Positions 1 through 5,806 are shown, counted from the stretch's first letter. The stretch is DNA of 7,663 bases from Waddlia sp964635295 (GCA_964635295.1 CAZWOB010000091.1:1-7663), one strand, 5' to 3'. Notes: generated by a model from the sequence alone, not told the origin. A program made the numbers and translations.

Positions 1-717
1 CCTGGATGTAAGATCCTGATCGACGCAGGTTTAAGCGGTCGGGCCATCACTAAAAAATTGCAGGAGATCAATGTCGACATCAGCGAGATCGATGCGATCC
101 TTGTCACGCACGAACATTCCGATCATATTCAAGGTCTTCGCGTTCTCGCCTTCAAGCATCAGATCCCCGTCTTTGCCAACCACGAAACTGCAAAAGGAAT
201 TGTCCACCAATTCCATGACTGCCCCAAGTTCAAGATCTTCTCCACCGGAGAATCGTTCGAGTACTGCGGAATGGAGATCCACCCCTTCAGTATTCAGCAC
301 GACACCCTGGACCCTGTCGCCTTCACGATCAAAATTGATGACCTCAAGCTCGGCTTCTGTACGGATTTGGGATTTGTCACTTCACTCGTCCGTCAACGGC
401 TCCTGCAATGCGACTATCTCTATTTGGAAGCGAACCATGAGCCCTCAATGGTCCAATCCTCCGCACGCCCCCAGGTATACAAACAGCGGGTCCTGGGACG
501 CAGCGGACACCTCTCCAACCAGGCCTGCGGAGATCTCTTAACTCAAATCGCCCATCCCAACCTCAAACATGTTCACTTAGCGCATCTATCAGAAGAGTGC
601 AACTCTGAAGAGAAAGCAATGTCCACAATTAAAGAGATCTTGTCCAATGCCGGGATGGAGCTAGAGTTGGATATCGCCCCTCAGCACAGCATCGGAAAAA
701 CAGTGGCATTCAATTAG
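1..717 (+). CDS. yycJ: YycJ/WalJ-family metallo-beta-lactamase-fold hydrolase (5' truncated)
   Basis: A cytoplasmic metal-dependent hydrolase of the MBL fold; YycJ/WalJ proteins are thought to be nucleases or phosphodiesterases, and the exact substrate is not fixed by sequence. The frame is open from base 1 to TAG at 715-717, giving 238 visible residues; the family is usually about 260, so only the N-terminal first strands and the start codon are missing. Visible motifs, numbered from base 1: the di-metal signature HEHSDH at residues 37-42, the later ligand motif IQHD, the aspartate of FCTDLG, and the family-specific stretches YLEANHE, SGHLSNQ and HLAHLSEECN near the C-terminus. These last three separate YycJ from RNase J, RNase Z and glyoxalase II. 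There is no signal peptide in what can be seen. A membrane-protein gene follows 25 bp later on the same strand. The TTG at 58 is only an internal codon, not a true start. The family call is firm; the biochemical role is not. Confidence 0.93.
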   Translation, partial: PGCKILIDAGLSGRAITKKLQEINVDISEIDAILVTHEHSDHIQGLRVLAFKHQIPVFANHETAKGIVHQFHDCPKFKIFSTGESFEYCGMEIHPFSIQHDTLDPVAFTIKIDDLKLGFCTDLGFVTSLVRQRLLQCDYLYLEANHEPSMVQSSARPQVYKQRVLGRSGHLSNQACGDLLTQIAHPNLKHVHLAHLSEECNSEEKAMSTIKEILSNAGMELELDIAPQHSIGKTVAFN

Positions 718-742
718 AACTTGCCGTATTAAATAAAGTAAT

Positions 743-1228
743 ATGGAAACTTTTATTCGAATCATACTCAGTAACTTTACCCTTGTCACTCTAGTATTGG
801 CCGTGATCTTCTCCCTGATCCCTCGGTATGGACAATCTTTTGGGGAAACCCTCGCGCGAAACATGCTACTATTGCCGATCGGTTTGGTTGGGGTATGGGC
901 ATTCTATTATCACGCATTCCATCCTGAAATGGCAGCTCAAATAATCGGATGGCAAACAAGCCCCTTTCAATTTGAAGTCGCTGTCGCGAACCTGGGAATG
1001 GGCCTCGCCGGTATCATCGGGTACTGGAGAACAAAGGACTGGGCTCTAGCCGTCGCTGTGGTCAATTCGTGTTTTTCACTTGGAGCCGCATACGGACATA
1101 TCCATCAAATGATCGAGGTAGGGAATTACTCGCCAGGCAACGCCGGAACAATCCTCTATACTGATATAGCGATTCCTATCCTGCTGTGGATAGGGATTCT
1201 TTTATGGAAAAAAGACTCAGCAGAATAA
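743..1228 (+). CDS. Small multi-pass membrane protein, DUF6790-like
   Basis: A 161-residue inner-membrane protein with no known reaction. Hydrophobic segments lie at about residues 8-27, 38-57, 78-95, 100-118 and 138-156, predicting four or five transmembrane helices, with a lysine-rich tail (WKKDSAE). Between the second and third helices is a polar stretch with FHP, IGW and SPFQFEVA motifs, which I associate with the DUF6790 family; no catalytic residues are evident. The ATG at 743 lies 25 bp after the upstream hydrolase stop, so the pair could be co-transcribed. No clear Shine-Dalgarno sequence precedes it (only an AAAG-like stretch), but the start fits the first helix. The 3' end overlaps the convergent dnaJ gene by 12 bp, and a terminator-like hairpin sits in its last 20 codons. 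Coding status is supported by consistent hydrophobic patterning over the whole frame. The family name is a recollection and should be treated as moderate. Confidence 0.82.
   Translation: METFIRIILSNFTLVTLVLAVIFSLIPRYGQSFGETLARNMLLLPIGLVGVWAFYYHAFHPEMAAQIIGWQTSPFQFEVAVANLGMGLAGIIGYWRTKDWALAVAVVNSCFSLGAAYGHIHQMIEVGNYSPGNAGTILYTDIAIPILLWIGILLWKKDSAE
1171..1203 (+). terminator. Terminator-like hairpin inside the convergent gene ends
   Basis: CCTATCC (1175-1181) pairs perfectly with GGATAGG (1188-1194) around a 6-nt loop. The stem extends outward by T-G, T-A and A-T pairs to about 10 bp (1172-1197). On the plus strand it is followed by TCTTTTA, a short U-tract, as in an intrinsic terminator, yet it lies within the last codons of the membrane-protein gene (stop at 1226-1228). 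On the minus strand it begins 19-20 nt beyond the dnaJ stop, a normal terminator position, but no U-tract follows there. Confidence 0.45.
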
Positions 1229-2365
1229 ACCTTTCAGCTTATCCAGAAACCCTTTGCGTTTGGGAAGATTTGCCGGACTTTCCAGCTTGGCGAAATCTTC
1301 CAGAATTTCTCTTTGCTGCTTAGACAAGTTGGTCGGCGTTTCAACGAATACCCTGACAAGAAGGTCACCTTTTCCATGTCCGTGGACATTGGGAAACCCC
1401 TCTCGTCTGACCCGAAGGATTTTCCCGCTTTGCGTTCCTTCAGGAATAGTGATCCTACAGGTGTGGGACGTCAAGGATGGAACCTCTTTTTTGGTTCCTA
1501 AAGCTGCTTCTGAAAAGCTGATCGGAAGATCGAGAAGAATGTCATCACCCTGACGTTCGAACACATCGTGAGCTTTGACATTGATAAATACATAGAGGTC
1601 TCCTGCAGGGCCGCCATTGGGGCCTGCATCTCCGTATCCGCCCATTTTAAGCCGCATTCCAGAATCGACTCCAGGAGGAATATGCACCTTCACATGCTGT
1701 TTTTTCTTGGTAGCTCCCTTCCCCTTGCACTCTTTGCAAGGGTCGGTCACCATTTGACCGTCTCCATGACACTGGGGACATGTCATGGACATGCTGAAAA
1801 ACCCGCGCTGCTCAAACACTTGTCCCTGTCCATTACACCGATCACAGGTCTTAATCCCATCAGAAGAGCTTGCCCTCTTTCCGTGACAAGTGTCACATGT
1901 CACATAATTGGTAACTGCAAGCTCTTTATCGACACCTGTAGCAGCTTCAGAAAATGTCAGTGTGATGTTTGCGCGTTTGCTTGCGCCTTGTCTTTTGACC
2001 CCTCCCTGGGCGCGGCTGAATCCATCGCCGCCACCAAAGAAACTGTCAAAAATCGAGTCGGCTCCCATTCCCCCGAAAGCGCCCATAAATGTGCGCAGGG
2101 CCTCATCCATGGAAGCAAACCCTTGTCCGCCTCCCATACCGGCACCTTGAAGGCCGTCTTTGCCGTAGCGGTCATATAGTTGACGCTTTTGTTCATCGCT
2201 GAGTACTTCGTAAGCTTCGGAAATCTCTTTGAACTGTTTTTCCGCTTCGGCGTCCCCGGGGTTGCGGTCGGGGTGATACTTCAAGGCCATCTTACGATAG
2301 GCCTTTTTAATCTCATCCGCTGAAGCGTTCCTGGAAATTCCTAATGTCTCGTAGTAATCAGCCAT
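1217..2365 (-). CDS. dnaJ: Molecular chaperone DnaJ (Hsp40, type I)
   Basis: Cytoplasmic co-chaperone that delivers unfolded clients to DnaK and stimulates its ATPase, acting with GrpE. It has 382 residues, normal for full-length bacterial DnaJ. Domain order is complete: J domain at residues 1-70 with the HPD tripeptide at 31-33, a Gly/Phe-rich linker at about 72-125, and a four-repeat zinc domain at 157-217 (CDTCHGKR, CDRCNGQG, CPQCHGDG, CKECKGKG). The client-binding C-terminal beta domains follow, including SGMRLKMGGYGDAG and GFPNVHG. The first zinc repeat ends in Arg instead of the usual Gly; all eight cysteines are kept. The sequence is very like chlamydial DnaJ, including the FLDKLKG tail. 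The ATG at 2363-2365 begins the standard MADYYETLG start; only a distant TAGG (2379-2382) resembles a ribosome-binding site. It lies 63 bp downstream of rpsU and is likely read from the same transcript. No CIRCE operator is seen. The 3' end overlaps the convergent gene by 12 bp. Confidence 0.98.
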   Translation of the reverse strand: MADYYETLGISRNASADEIKKAYRKMALKYHPDRNPGDAEAEKQFKEISEAYEVLSDEQKRQLYDRYGKDGLQGAGMGGGQGFASMDEALRTFMGAFGGMGADSIFDSFFGGGDGFSRAQGGVKRQGASKRANITLTFSEAATGVDKELAVTNYVTCDTCHGKRASSSDGIKTCDRCNGQGQVFEQRGFFSMSMTCPQCHGDGQMVTDPCKECKGKGATKKKQHVKVHIPPGVDSGMRLKMGGYGDAGPNGGPAGDLYVFINVKAHDVFERQGDDILLDLPISFSEAALGTKKEVPSLTSHTCRITIPEGTQSGKILRVRREGFPNVHGHGKGDLLVRVFVETPTNLSKQQREILEDFAKLESPANLPKRKGFLDKLKGLFC

Positions 2366-2408
2366 ACAAAACGCGTCGCCTAATTTTTTCTCAGATTTTA
2401 AATTGTGA

Positions 2409-2424
2409 AGCTTGAAAACAAGCT
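2409..2424 (-). other. Hairpin in the rpsU-dnaJ intergenic gap
   Basis: On the minus strand AGCTTG and CAAGCT form a perfect 6-bp stem with a TTTT loop, starting a few bases after the rpsU stop codon. There is no U-run after it, so it is not a full intrinsic terminator. It could act as a weak attenuator, or as an mRNA end stabiliser that sets different rpsU and dnaJ levels. Confidence 0.35.
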
Positions 2425-2428
2425 ACGG

Positions 2429-2602
2429 TTATCTTCTGTATTTCAAAGCAGCTTTAGATTTCGCTCGCTTCTTGATTGACGGCTTCATGTAAAAGCGATG
2501 CGCCTTTACAGCTTTCATCACGCCTTCTTTGTCGAGACGTTTTTTAAGAGCGCGTAATGCCTTGTCAATCGATTCACCAGGTCGAACTTTTACTGTTGTC
2601 AT
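2429..2602 (-). CDS. rpsU: Small ribosomal subunit protein bS21
   Basis: A 57-residue, very basic protein of the 30S subunit that sits near the anti-Shine-Dalgarno end of 16S rRNA and helps natural mRNAs bind. The gene runs from ATG (2600-2602) to TAA (2429-2431). It shows the whole bS21 pattern: an N-terminal strand VKVRPGESIDKALRALKK, a middle KEGVMK, then HRFYMKPS and the Lys/Arg-rich C-terminal helix SIKKRAKSKAALKYRR. Length and sequence match chlamydial bS21 proteins (about 58 residues). A good Shine-Dalgarno AGGTGA lies 6 nt before the start. It sits between tsaB (89 bp upstream) and dnaJ (63 bp downstream), all on the minus strand, an order I recall from Chlamydia. A sigma-70-type promoter candidate at the tsaB end suggests that rpsU, and perhaps dnaJ, can be transcribed independently of dgt-tsaB. 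No frameshift or unusual residue is seen. Confidence 0.97.
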   Translation of the reverse strand: MTTVKVRPGESIDKALRALKKRLDKEGVMKAVKAHRFYMKPSIKKRAKSKAALKYRR

Positions 2603-2608
2603 TAATGA

Positions 2609-2614
2609 TCACCT
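2609..2614 (-). promoter_or_regulatory. Shine-Dalgarno site of rpsU
   Basis: AGGTGA on the minus strand, 6 nt before the rpsU ATG. It is the best ribosome-binding site in the window and fixes the start of this short gene. Confidence 0.75.
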
Positions 2615-2642
2615 AAATCCATTATTTGATGGTTTAGCAGCA

Positions 2643-2656
2643 AGTGTAGCTGCACT
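2643..2656. promoter_or_regulatory. 14-bp imperfect palindrome in the rpsU leader
   Basis: AGTGTAGCTGCACT reads as AGTGCAGCTACACT on the other strand, so all but one symmetric pair matches around a central AGCT. It lies a few bases downstream of the predicted rpsU transcription start. As DNA it could be an operator. As RNA the minus strand could instead fold GCAGC with GCTGC just beside it. Function is unknown and the site could be chance. Confidence 0.25.
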
Positions 2657-2666
2657 GAATGAGAAT

Positions 2667-2695
2667 AAGATACAGGAAAATGAGATATTGTTCAA
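2667..2695 (-). promoter_or_regulatory. Candidate sigma-70-type promoter for rpsU(-dnaJ)
   Basis: On the minus strand, TTGAAC (2690-2695, overlapping the tsaB stop codon) is followed after exactly 17 nt by TATCTT (2667-2672). Each hexamer matches the consensus at four of six positions. Transcription would begin near 2660, giving a leader of about 58 nt before rpsU. The imperfect palindrome at 2643-2656 would lie just downstream of the start point. This is a sequence match only; AT-rich gaps give such matches by chance. Confidence 0.4.
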
Positions 2696-3333
2696 CCCCT
2701 CATATAGAGAAGTTCTAAAGAACCGTCTGTCGAGAATTTTCCTTCATGAAATTTTTGAACCGCCCTGGACGCAAAATGTTCCACATTAATAGCTGTTTCC
2801 TGCCATTTACACTGTAGATCCGGACTAAACTCGTAAATTTTTTCCTTTAAAAGCTGACCATTTGGCGAGACGATCACCTCCACTCCCTCTAATCGCTCTC
2901 CTACATGGTTCATCGCACACACTTCAGGAGATGAAGTATAAGAGATCACTTCACCTTCCCTTTCGCCTGTCAACAGATAGCAACCTGCCATTTTCGCATC
3001 GATGATAGCGGCAAAAGCTCCTTGATGGTCAGGAGTATATCCCTCCAGGGAACACACGCCGACAAGGGGGATTTTATGGGCAAAGGAGAGGGATTTTGCC
3101 GCCATAGACCCCACTCGCATTCCCGTATAGGAACCAGGGCCGATGCCCACAGCGATCAGATCGATCTGATCCGGTCGGCGATCAATGGCTTTCAGGCCTT
3201 CATCAATCTTAGGCACGAGGAATTTAGAGTTATGCAGCCCGAAGGGCAAGCCGGCAAAATAGGCGACCTGGCCGTCCTGGATAAAAGCGGCGACCCCACG
3301 GTCGGAACAGACATCTATGACCAGGACCAGCAT
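2692..3333 (-). CDS. tsaB: tRNA t6A biosynthesis protein TsaB (YeaZ)
   Basis: TsaB is the non-catalytic partner that forms the core of the complex with TsaD and TsaE, which adds threonylcarbamoyl to A37 of ANN-decoding tRNAs. The product starting at ATG 3331-3333 has 213 residues, slightly short of E. coli TsaB (about 231). It shows the ASKHA fold: the N-terminal strand MLVLVID, the conserved loop GPGSYTGMRVG (residues 65-75), the following helix AAKSLSFAHKIPLVGV, and the family-type end LELLYMRG. I chose ATG 3333 over the in-frame GTG at 3342 for three reasons. It gives the usual short start before the first strand. It has GAGTGG (3339-3344) 5 nt upstream. It also overlaps the dgt stop as TAATG, suggesting translational coupling. 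With the GTG start the protein would be 216 residues and overlap dgt by 10 bp. It sits upstream of rpsU and dnaJ, an order I recall from Chlamydia. TsaD is not in the window. Confidence 0.94.
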   Translation of the reverse strand: MLVLVIDVCSDRGVAAFIQDGQVAYFAGLPFGLHNSKFLVPKIDEGLKAIDRRPDQIDLIAVGIGPGSYTGMRVGSMAAKSLSFAHKIPLVGVCSLEGYTPDHQGAFAAIIDAKMAGCYLLTGEREGEVISYTSSPEVCAMNHVGERLEGVEVIVSPNGQLLKEKIYEFSPDLQCKWQETAINVEHFASRAVQKFHEGKFSTDGSLELLYMRG

Positions 3334-4508
3334 TACATCCACTCGATCCTGGTCGGAACAAACACTTTTTCAAGCGTTCGAATAAAAAAGCTGTCTGTCA
3401 TCCCGGCGATAAAGTCGGCAACCTTTTGAACCGGATTGGAATCCATCAAATAAGGCTCCGGTTTGTTCTTAATAAAGTTACAAAAGAGATAGCTGTTTTC
3501 CTGCTGATTCTCAAAATCCTGCAAGAGAAACTCAAACAAGATCCGATAACTCCTTTTCACCTTGAAAGACTCTTTTTTTAAGCTTGGATACTCATATATT
3601 CTTTCAAAATTGAATTTTCGAAGCGTTTTCAAGGCTTCGTAGGACTCTTCAGAAATTGCGATATAGTCTTTTTCGAAGCTTTGGGCGATGATATCGCATG
3701 CAAGCGCCTTTAATATTTCCCTGTTGGAATTTCCGAGCATGGTTTGCGGCACATCTTCACGTGTGATAATTCCCAGGCTGATCGCGTCTTCGATATCCTT
3801 GCCCAGATAGCTCATCGTATCGCAGAGCTTGACAAGGCAACCTTCCAGGGTTGCAGGAATGATGGTTTCTTCCGGATCGTTAAGCTTTGTTTCCAAGTCT
3901 GAAAAATGGTCTTCCCAGGTCTTTCCAAACCTTGGCTCCAGTCGGGTCGAACGCATCCCTCCATCGTGGCAGAGAAACCCATCGTAGACGGCCAAACCCA
4001 GGTTTAACGGTTCGATTTTTGTGAACAACCGGCAGGACTGATGGGGATGAGCGAACTGACGGCCTTCAAATTCCTGGGTCAGCTCCGATAAATAGCCCTC
4101 CCCTTCATGACCAAAGGGAGGATGGCCGACATCGTGACCGAGCGCGATCGCCTCGACCAGGTCGAGGTTCAACCTCAGGATTTCGGCAATACCGCGGGCG
4201 AAGTTAGCCACCAGCTGCACATGCAGACCTCGATGCGTAATATGGTCATTTTCAATAAGATAAGCGACCTGCGTCTTATCGATATACCTCGCGTAGGCTT
4301 TGGAGTGCACAATGCGGTCGACATCCCGTTTATAGGGAAGGCGGTGATCGACTTCACTCGATTCAAAACGTTGATGCTCTTGAGAAAAGGCCGCTTTCGG
4401 ATGCATATTGGCCTTTTCGTTTTTTTGCGCTTTATCGCGATACTCTTCCAATAATGGAGAGATTTTCTCGTTACCGCGCAAGGGATAAAATACAGGGGGT
4501 TCTTTCAT
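3333..4508 (-). CDS. dgt: HD-domain dNTP triphosphohydrolase (Dgt family)
   Basis: Dgt-family enzymes hydrolyse dNTPs to deoxynucleosides plus triphosphate in the cytoplasm, controlling dNTP pools; the preferred base cannot be read from sequence. The product has 391 residues, in the range of the shorter Dgt-like proteins. The N-terminal signature is LPYKRDVDRIVHSKAYARY with DKTQVAYL (about 57-84), then the HD motif set: H96 in THRGLHV, H125-D126 in ALGHDVGHPPFGHEGE, and D210 in LCDTMSYLGKDIEDA. All expected metal ligands are present. The ATG at 4506-4508 has no Shine-Dalgarno sequence but lies 7 nt from a good -10 element (TATACT), so the mRNA may be almost leaderless. Met35 (about 4404-4406, with AAGG upstream) is a less likely alternative start. 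The stop overlaps the tsaB ATG as TAATG. The residues before about 50 match nothing I know. Confidence 0.93.
   Translation of the reverse strand: MKEPPVFYPLRGNEKISPLLEEYRDKAQKNEKANMHPKAAFSQEHQRFESSEVDHRLPYKRDVDRIVHSKAYARYIDKTQVAYLIENDHITHRGLHVQLVANFARGIAEILRLNLDLVEAIALGHDVGHPPFGHEGEGYLSELTQEFEGRQFAHPHQSCRLFTKIEPLNLGLAVYDGFLCHDGGMRSTRLEPRFGKTWEDHFSDLETKLNDPEETIIPATLEGCLVKLCDTMSYLGKDIEDAISLGIITREDVPQTMLGNSNREILKALACDIIAQSFEKDYIAISEESYEALKTLRKFNFERIYEYPSLKKESFKVKRSYRILFEFLLQDFENQQENSYLFCNFIKNKPEPYLMDSNPVQKVADFIAGMTDSFFIRTLEKVFVPTRIEWM
3339..3344 (-). promoter_or_regulatory. Ribosome-binding site deciding the tsaB start
   Basis: GAGTGG on the minus strand, 5 nt before the ATG at 3331-3333 and within the last codons of dgt. 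It favours that ATG over the upstream GTG (3340-3342), which overlaps the site itself. The TAATG junction supports re-initiation by ribosomes finishing dgt. Confidence 0.5.
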
Positions 4509-4515
4509 AATCGAA

Positions 4516-4544
4516 AGTATAAACCATACAGATTTTATTGACTA
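4516..4544 (-). promoter_or_regulatory. Candidate promoter of dgt, predicted near-leaderless
   Basis: On the minus strand TAGTCA (4539-4544) and TATACT (4516-4521) are separated by exactly 17 nt. The -10 matches the consensus at five of six positions, the -35 at four. The -10 ends only 7 nt before the dgt ATG, so transcription should begin at or next to the start codon. The absence of a Shine-Dalgarno site agrees with that. The -35 lies 4 nt from the edge of the 61-bp repeat. Confidence 0.5.
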
Positions 4545-4548
4545 CGGC

Positions 4549-4609
4549 ACTCTATGCGGTATGGATGGAGTTTCAGAAAACGGCGCCCATCGCATGTTCT
4601 TGCTGTTCA
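4549..4609. repeat. 61-bp intergenic repeat, copy 1
   Basis: Identical to 7603-7663 in the same orientation except for one base (A4554 against C7608). The match is limited on the right only by the end of the window, so the full unit may be longer and could include the hairpin at 4610-4641. It is GC-rich against AT-rich flanks. ATGCG (4554-4558) and CGCAT (4591-4595), with ATGG (4561-4564) and CCAT (4587-4590), can pair into an interrupted 9-bp stem, leaving GGCGCC in the loop. Both strands have only tiny reading frames here: 34 codons from 4561 on plus and 22 codons from 4610 on minus. No transposase is linked to it. It lies between the omp 3' end and the dgt 5' end. Confidence 0.85.
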
Positions 4610-4641
4610 TTGGCCGGAACGCCACTTTCTCGACCGGCCAA
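4610..4641. terminator. GC-rich hairpin downstream of the outer-membrane protein gene
   Basis: TTGGCCGG (4610-4617) and CCGGCCAA (4634-4641) form a perfect 8-bp stem with a 16-nt loop, about 40 nt after the omp stop codon on the minus strand and directly abutting the 61-bp repeat. There is no U-run on either strand, so it may be a Rho-assisted end, an mRNA 3'-stabilising structure, or one end of the repeat element. Confidence 0.4.
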
Positions 4642-4681
4642 ATTAACATACTCCTATCGCTGTGAATGAGAGAGATGTCAA

Positions 4682-5764
4682 TTAGAAGCAATAGCCTAGG
4701 TACAATTTGGCGCCATAAACACGTGTTTCCAACATAGGTACCTGGATAGTTTCGATATCAAAGGTTGTTTCATCCGAGTTTCCATTTACCATCTTTCGAT
4801 AAAACGGCGCTAGAGTCACAGTAAATGGCGTATCGCACCAGCATGTTGTGTATGTAATAGGGAAATCTACCTGATACCCATAATGATCATCTAGAGAAAT
4901 ACTACCACAATACCCTTCCAGCTTGACCCTTGAGCTGAACGGAACGTACCATTGCCCATTGATTCCAACCCACAAACAATCACAAAATTGACGATCGATT
5001 CTTCCTCCTAGAATTCCGAACCAATCACGATAGCTGACATCCAACCCGGGATTTGAAATATCTTGCTTGGAGTACCATAGACCAACCCCTCCATAAGGAG
5101 TGATACGGTAACAGTCAAAACAGTTGAATGTATAGCCTACACGAGTCGTCCAAAAGTAATTGGTCAAGTCTCTATCGGGAAACTCATCAATATAATGCTC
5201 ACCACCCGACACAGTCCCGATAGCCCATTCAAATTCTGTATTGAAATAGAGACCGCAGGGATTGCAGCAGGAATACCCTAACACAGCCCCCCACATGGAG
5301 CCGGTGATTTTGTTGTTGCAGTCATCTGCTCCATAATACTCGCTTAGACCTATCGACTCCCCTTCAACTTTAAGGGAAGTCCCATAACCGATCAAACCTG
5401 CATAAAATCCTGGGCACCACCCGCAGCATGAATGATTGCAGACAGACCGCCCGCATACATCAAAACAACAGCGTTCGTCACAGCTGTCCGCATAGCAATA
5501 TTCAGTCACATATTCTTGTGGAGAACTGTCTACAACGTCGTCATGAACCACGCTTTCTGCAACAATATTCTGCCGAGCGGTTCCTAAAAAATAGTCTTGC
5601 GGAGAACTTCCAACAACACCATCTTGTAGAGGAGATTCTATAACATCCTCCTGCATAGAAACTTCCACATCATCGCCTTGTACAAAGTTATCAGCATTTA
5701 GTGTGGAGGATGCCCCCCACACAAATAGCGCAGATATACTAATAATTATAGAGGTGATTTTCAT
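4682..5764 (-). CDS. Cysteine-rich outer-membrane beta-barrel protein with N-terminal 9-residue repeats
   Basis: A 360-residue exported protein, probably an outer-membrane barrel or porin-like protein. Residues 1-24 form a Sec signal peptide (MKITSIIISISALF core, LNA before the cut). Residues 33-86 are six degenerate tandem 9-mers, acidic and cysteine-free. Residues 90-117 hold nine cysteines (including RCC and SCC). From about 120 come alternating amphipathic strands rich in Gly, Tyr, Trp and Phe (FYAGLIGYG, YGGVGLWYS, GINGQWYV), ending YLGYCF with the terminal Phe typical of barrels inserted by BamA. Total mature cysteines are about 21, in keeping with the disulfide-bonded chlamydial outer membrane. 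It resembles MOMP-like or Lpg1974-like proteins of chlamydia-related bacteria, but I cannot assign a named family. I chose ATG 5762-5764 (GAGTG 5 nt upstream) over GTG 5776 because it starts directly at the signal peptide. It lies 42 bp after the GMC gene, probably in one operon. The substrate is unknown. Confidence 0.85.
   Translation of the reverse strand: MKITSIIISISALFVWGASSTLNADNFVQGDDVEVSMQEDVIESPLQDGVVGSSPQDYFLGTARQNIVAESVVHDDVVDSSPQEYVTEYCYADSCDERCCFDVCGRSVCNHSCCGWCPGFYAGLIGYGTSLKVEGESIGLSEYYGADDCNNKITGSMWGAVLGYSCCNPCGLYFNTEFEWAIGTVSGGEHYIDEFPDRDLTNYFWTTRVGYTFNCFDCYRITPYGGVGLWYSKQDISNPGLDVSYRDWFGILGGRIDRQFCDCLWVGINGQWYVPFSSRVKLEGYCGSISLDDHYGYQVDFPITYTTCWCDTPFTVTLAPFYRKMVNGNSDETTFDIETIQVPMLETRVYGAKLYLGYCF
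5507..5668 (-). repeat. Degenerate tandem array, 27-bp (9-residue) period, within the omp gene
   Basis: Six in-frame units encode VEVSMQEDV, IESPLQDGV, VGSSPQDYF, LGTARQNIV, AESVVHDDV and VDSSPQEYV. A weaker unit (ADNFVQGDD) precedes them up to 5695. The pattern is aliphatic, acidic or Gly, Ser, variable, variable, Gln, acidic, variable, Val. DNA similarity is still visible, for example a CTTGYGGAGAACT core at 5515 and again at 5596, exactly three periods apart. The array joins the signal peptide to the cysteine-rich part. Confidence 0.7.
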
Positions 5765-5806
5765 ATTTTCACTCACATTCTTTAGTTTGTAAATTGACTC
5801 GCCACA

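Noticed and set aside
58..717. The hydrolase gene starting at TTG 58
   Set aside because: The frame is open to base 1 and encodes conserved family sequence (ILIDAGLSGRAI) before that codon, so the true start lies outside the window.
1568..2179. A 203-codon plus-strand open frame opposite dnaJ
   Set aside because: It lies wholly antisense to a complete, well-conserved DnaJ, has no recognisable motif, and is rich in Cys and Ser as expected from a shadow frame of the zinc-finger region.
2366..2428. A CIRCE-type heat-shock operator before dnaJ
   Set aside because: No TTAGCACTC / GAGTGCTAA inverted repeat is present; only a 6-bp hairpin with a TTTT loop was found.
2529..2789. An 86-codon plus-strand open frame across rpsU and the tsaB end
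   Set aside because: It is antisense to rpsU and tsaB, and its first half mirrors the bS21 coding sequence. No ribosome-binding site or homology is recognisable.
4107..4454. A 115-codon plus-strand open frame opposite dgt
   Set aside because: It is antisense to the conserved HD region of dgt and shows no domain of its own.
4542..4610. A 22-codon minus-strand frame inside the repeat, starting MNSKNMRWAP
   Set aside because: It is too short, and its C-terminal codons would differ in copy 2, where the flanking sequence departs. It is more likely an accidental frame in a repeat.
4549..4641. An insertion-sequence end or CRISPR repeat
   Set aside because: There is no transposase, no terminal inverted-repeat pair at the two copies, no regular spacing and no more than two copies in the window.
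4561..4665. A 34-codon plus-strand frame through the 61-bp repeat, starting MDGVSENGAH
   Set aside because: It lacks a Shine-Dalgarno sequence and spans the 8-bp hairpin. It matches nothing I recognise, and copy 2 is cut, so conservation of the frame cannot be tested here.
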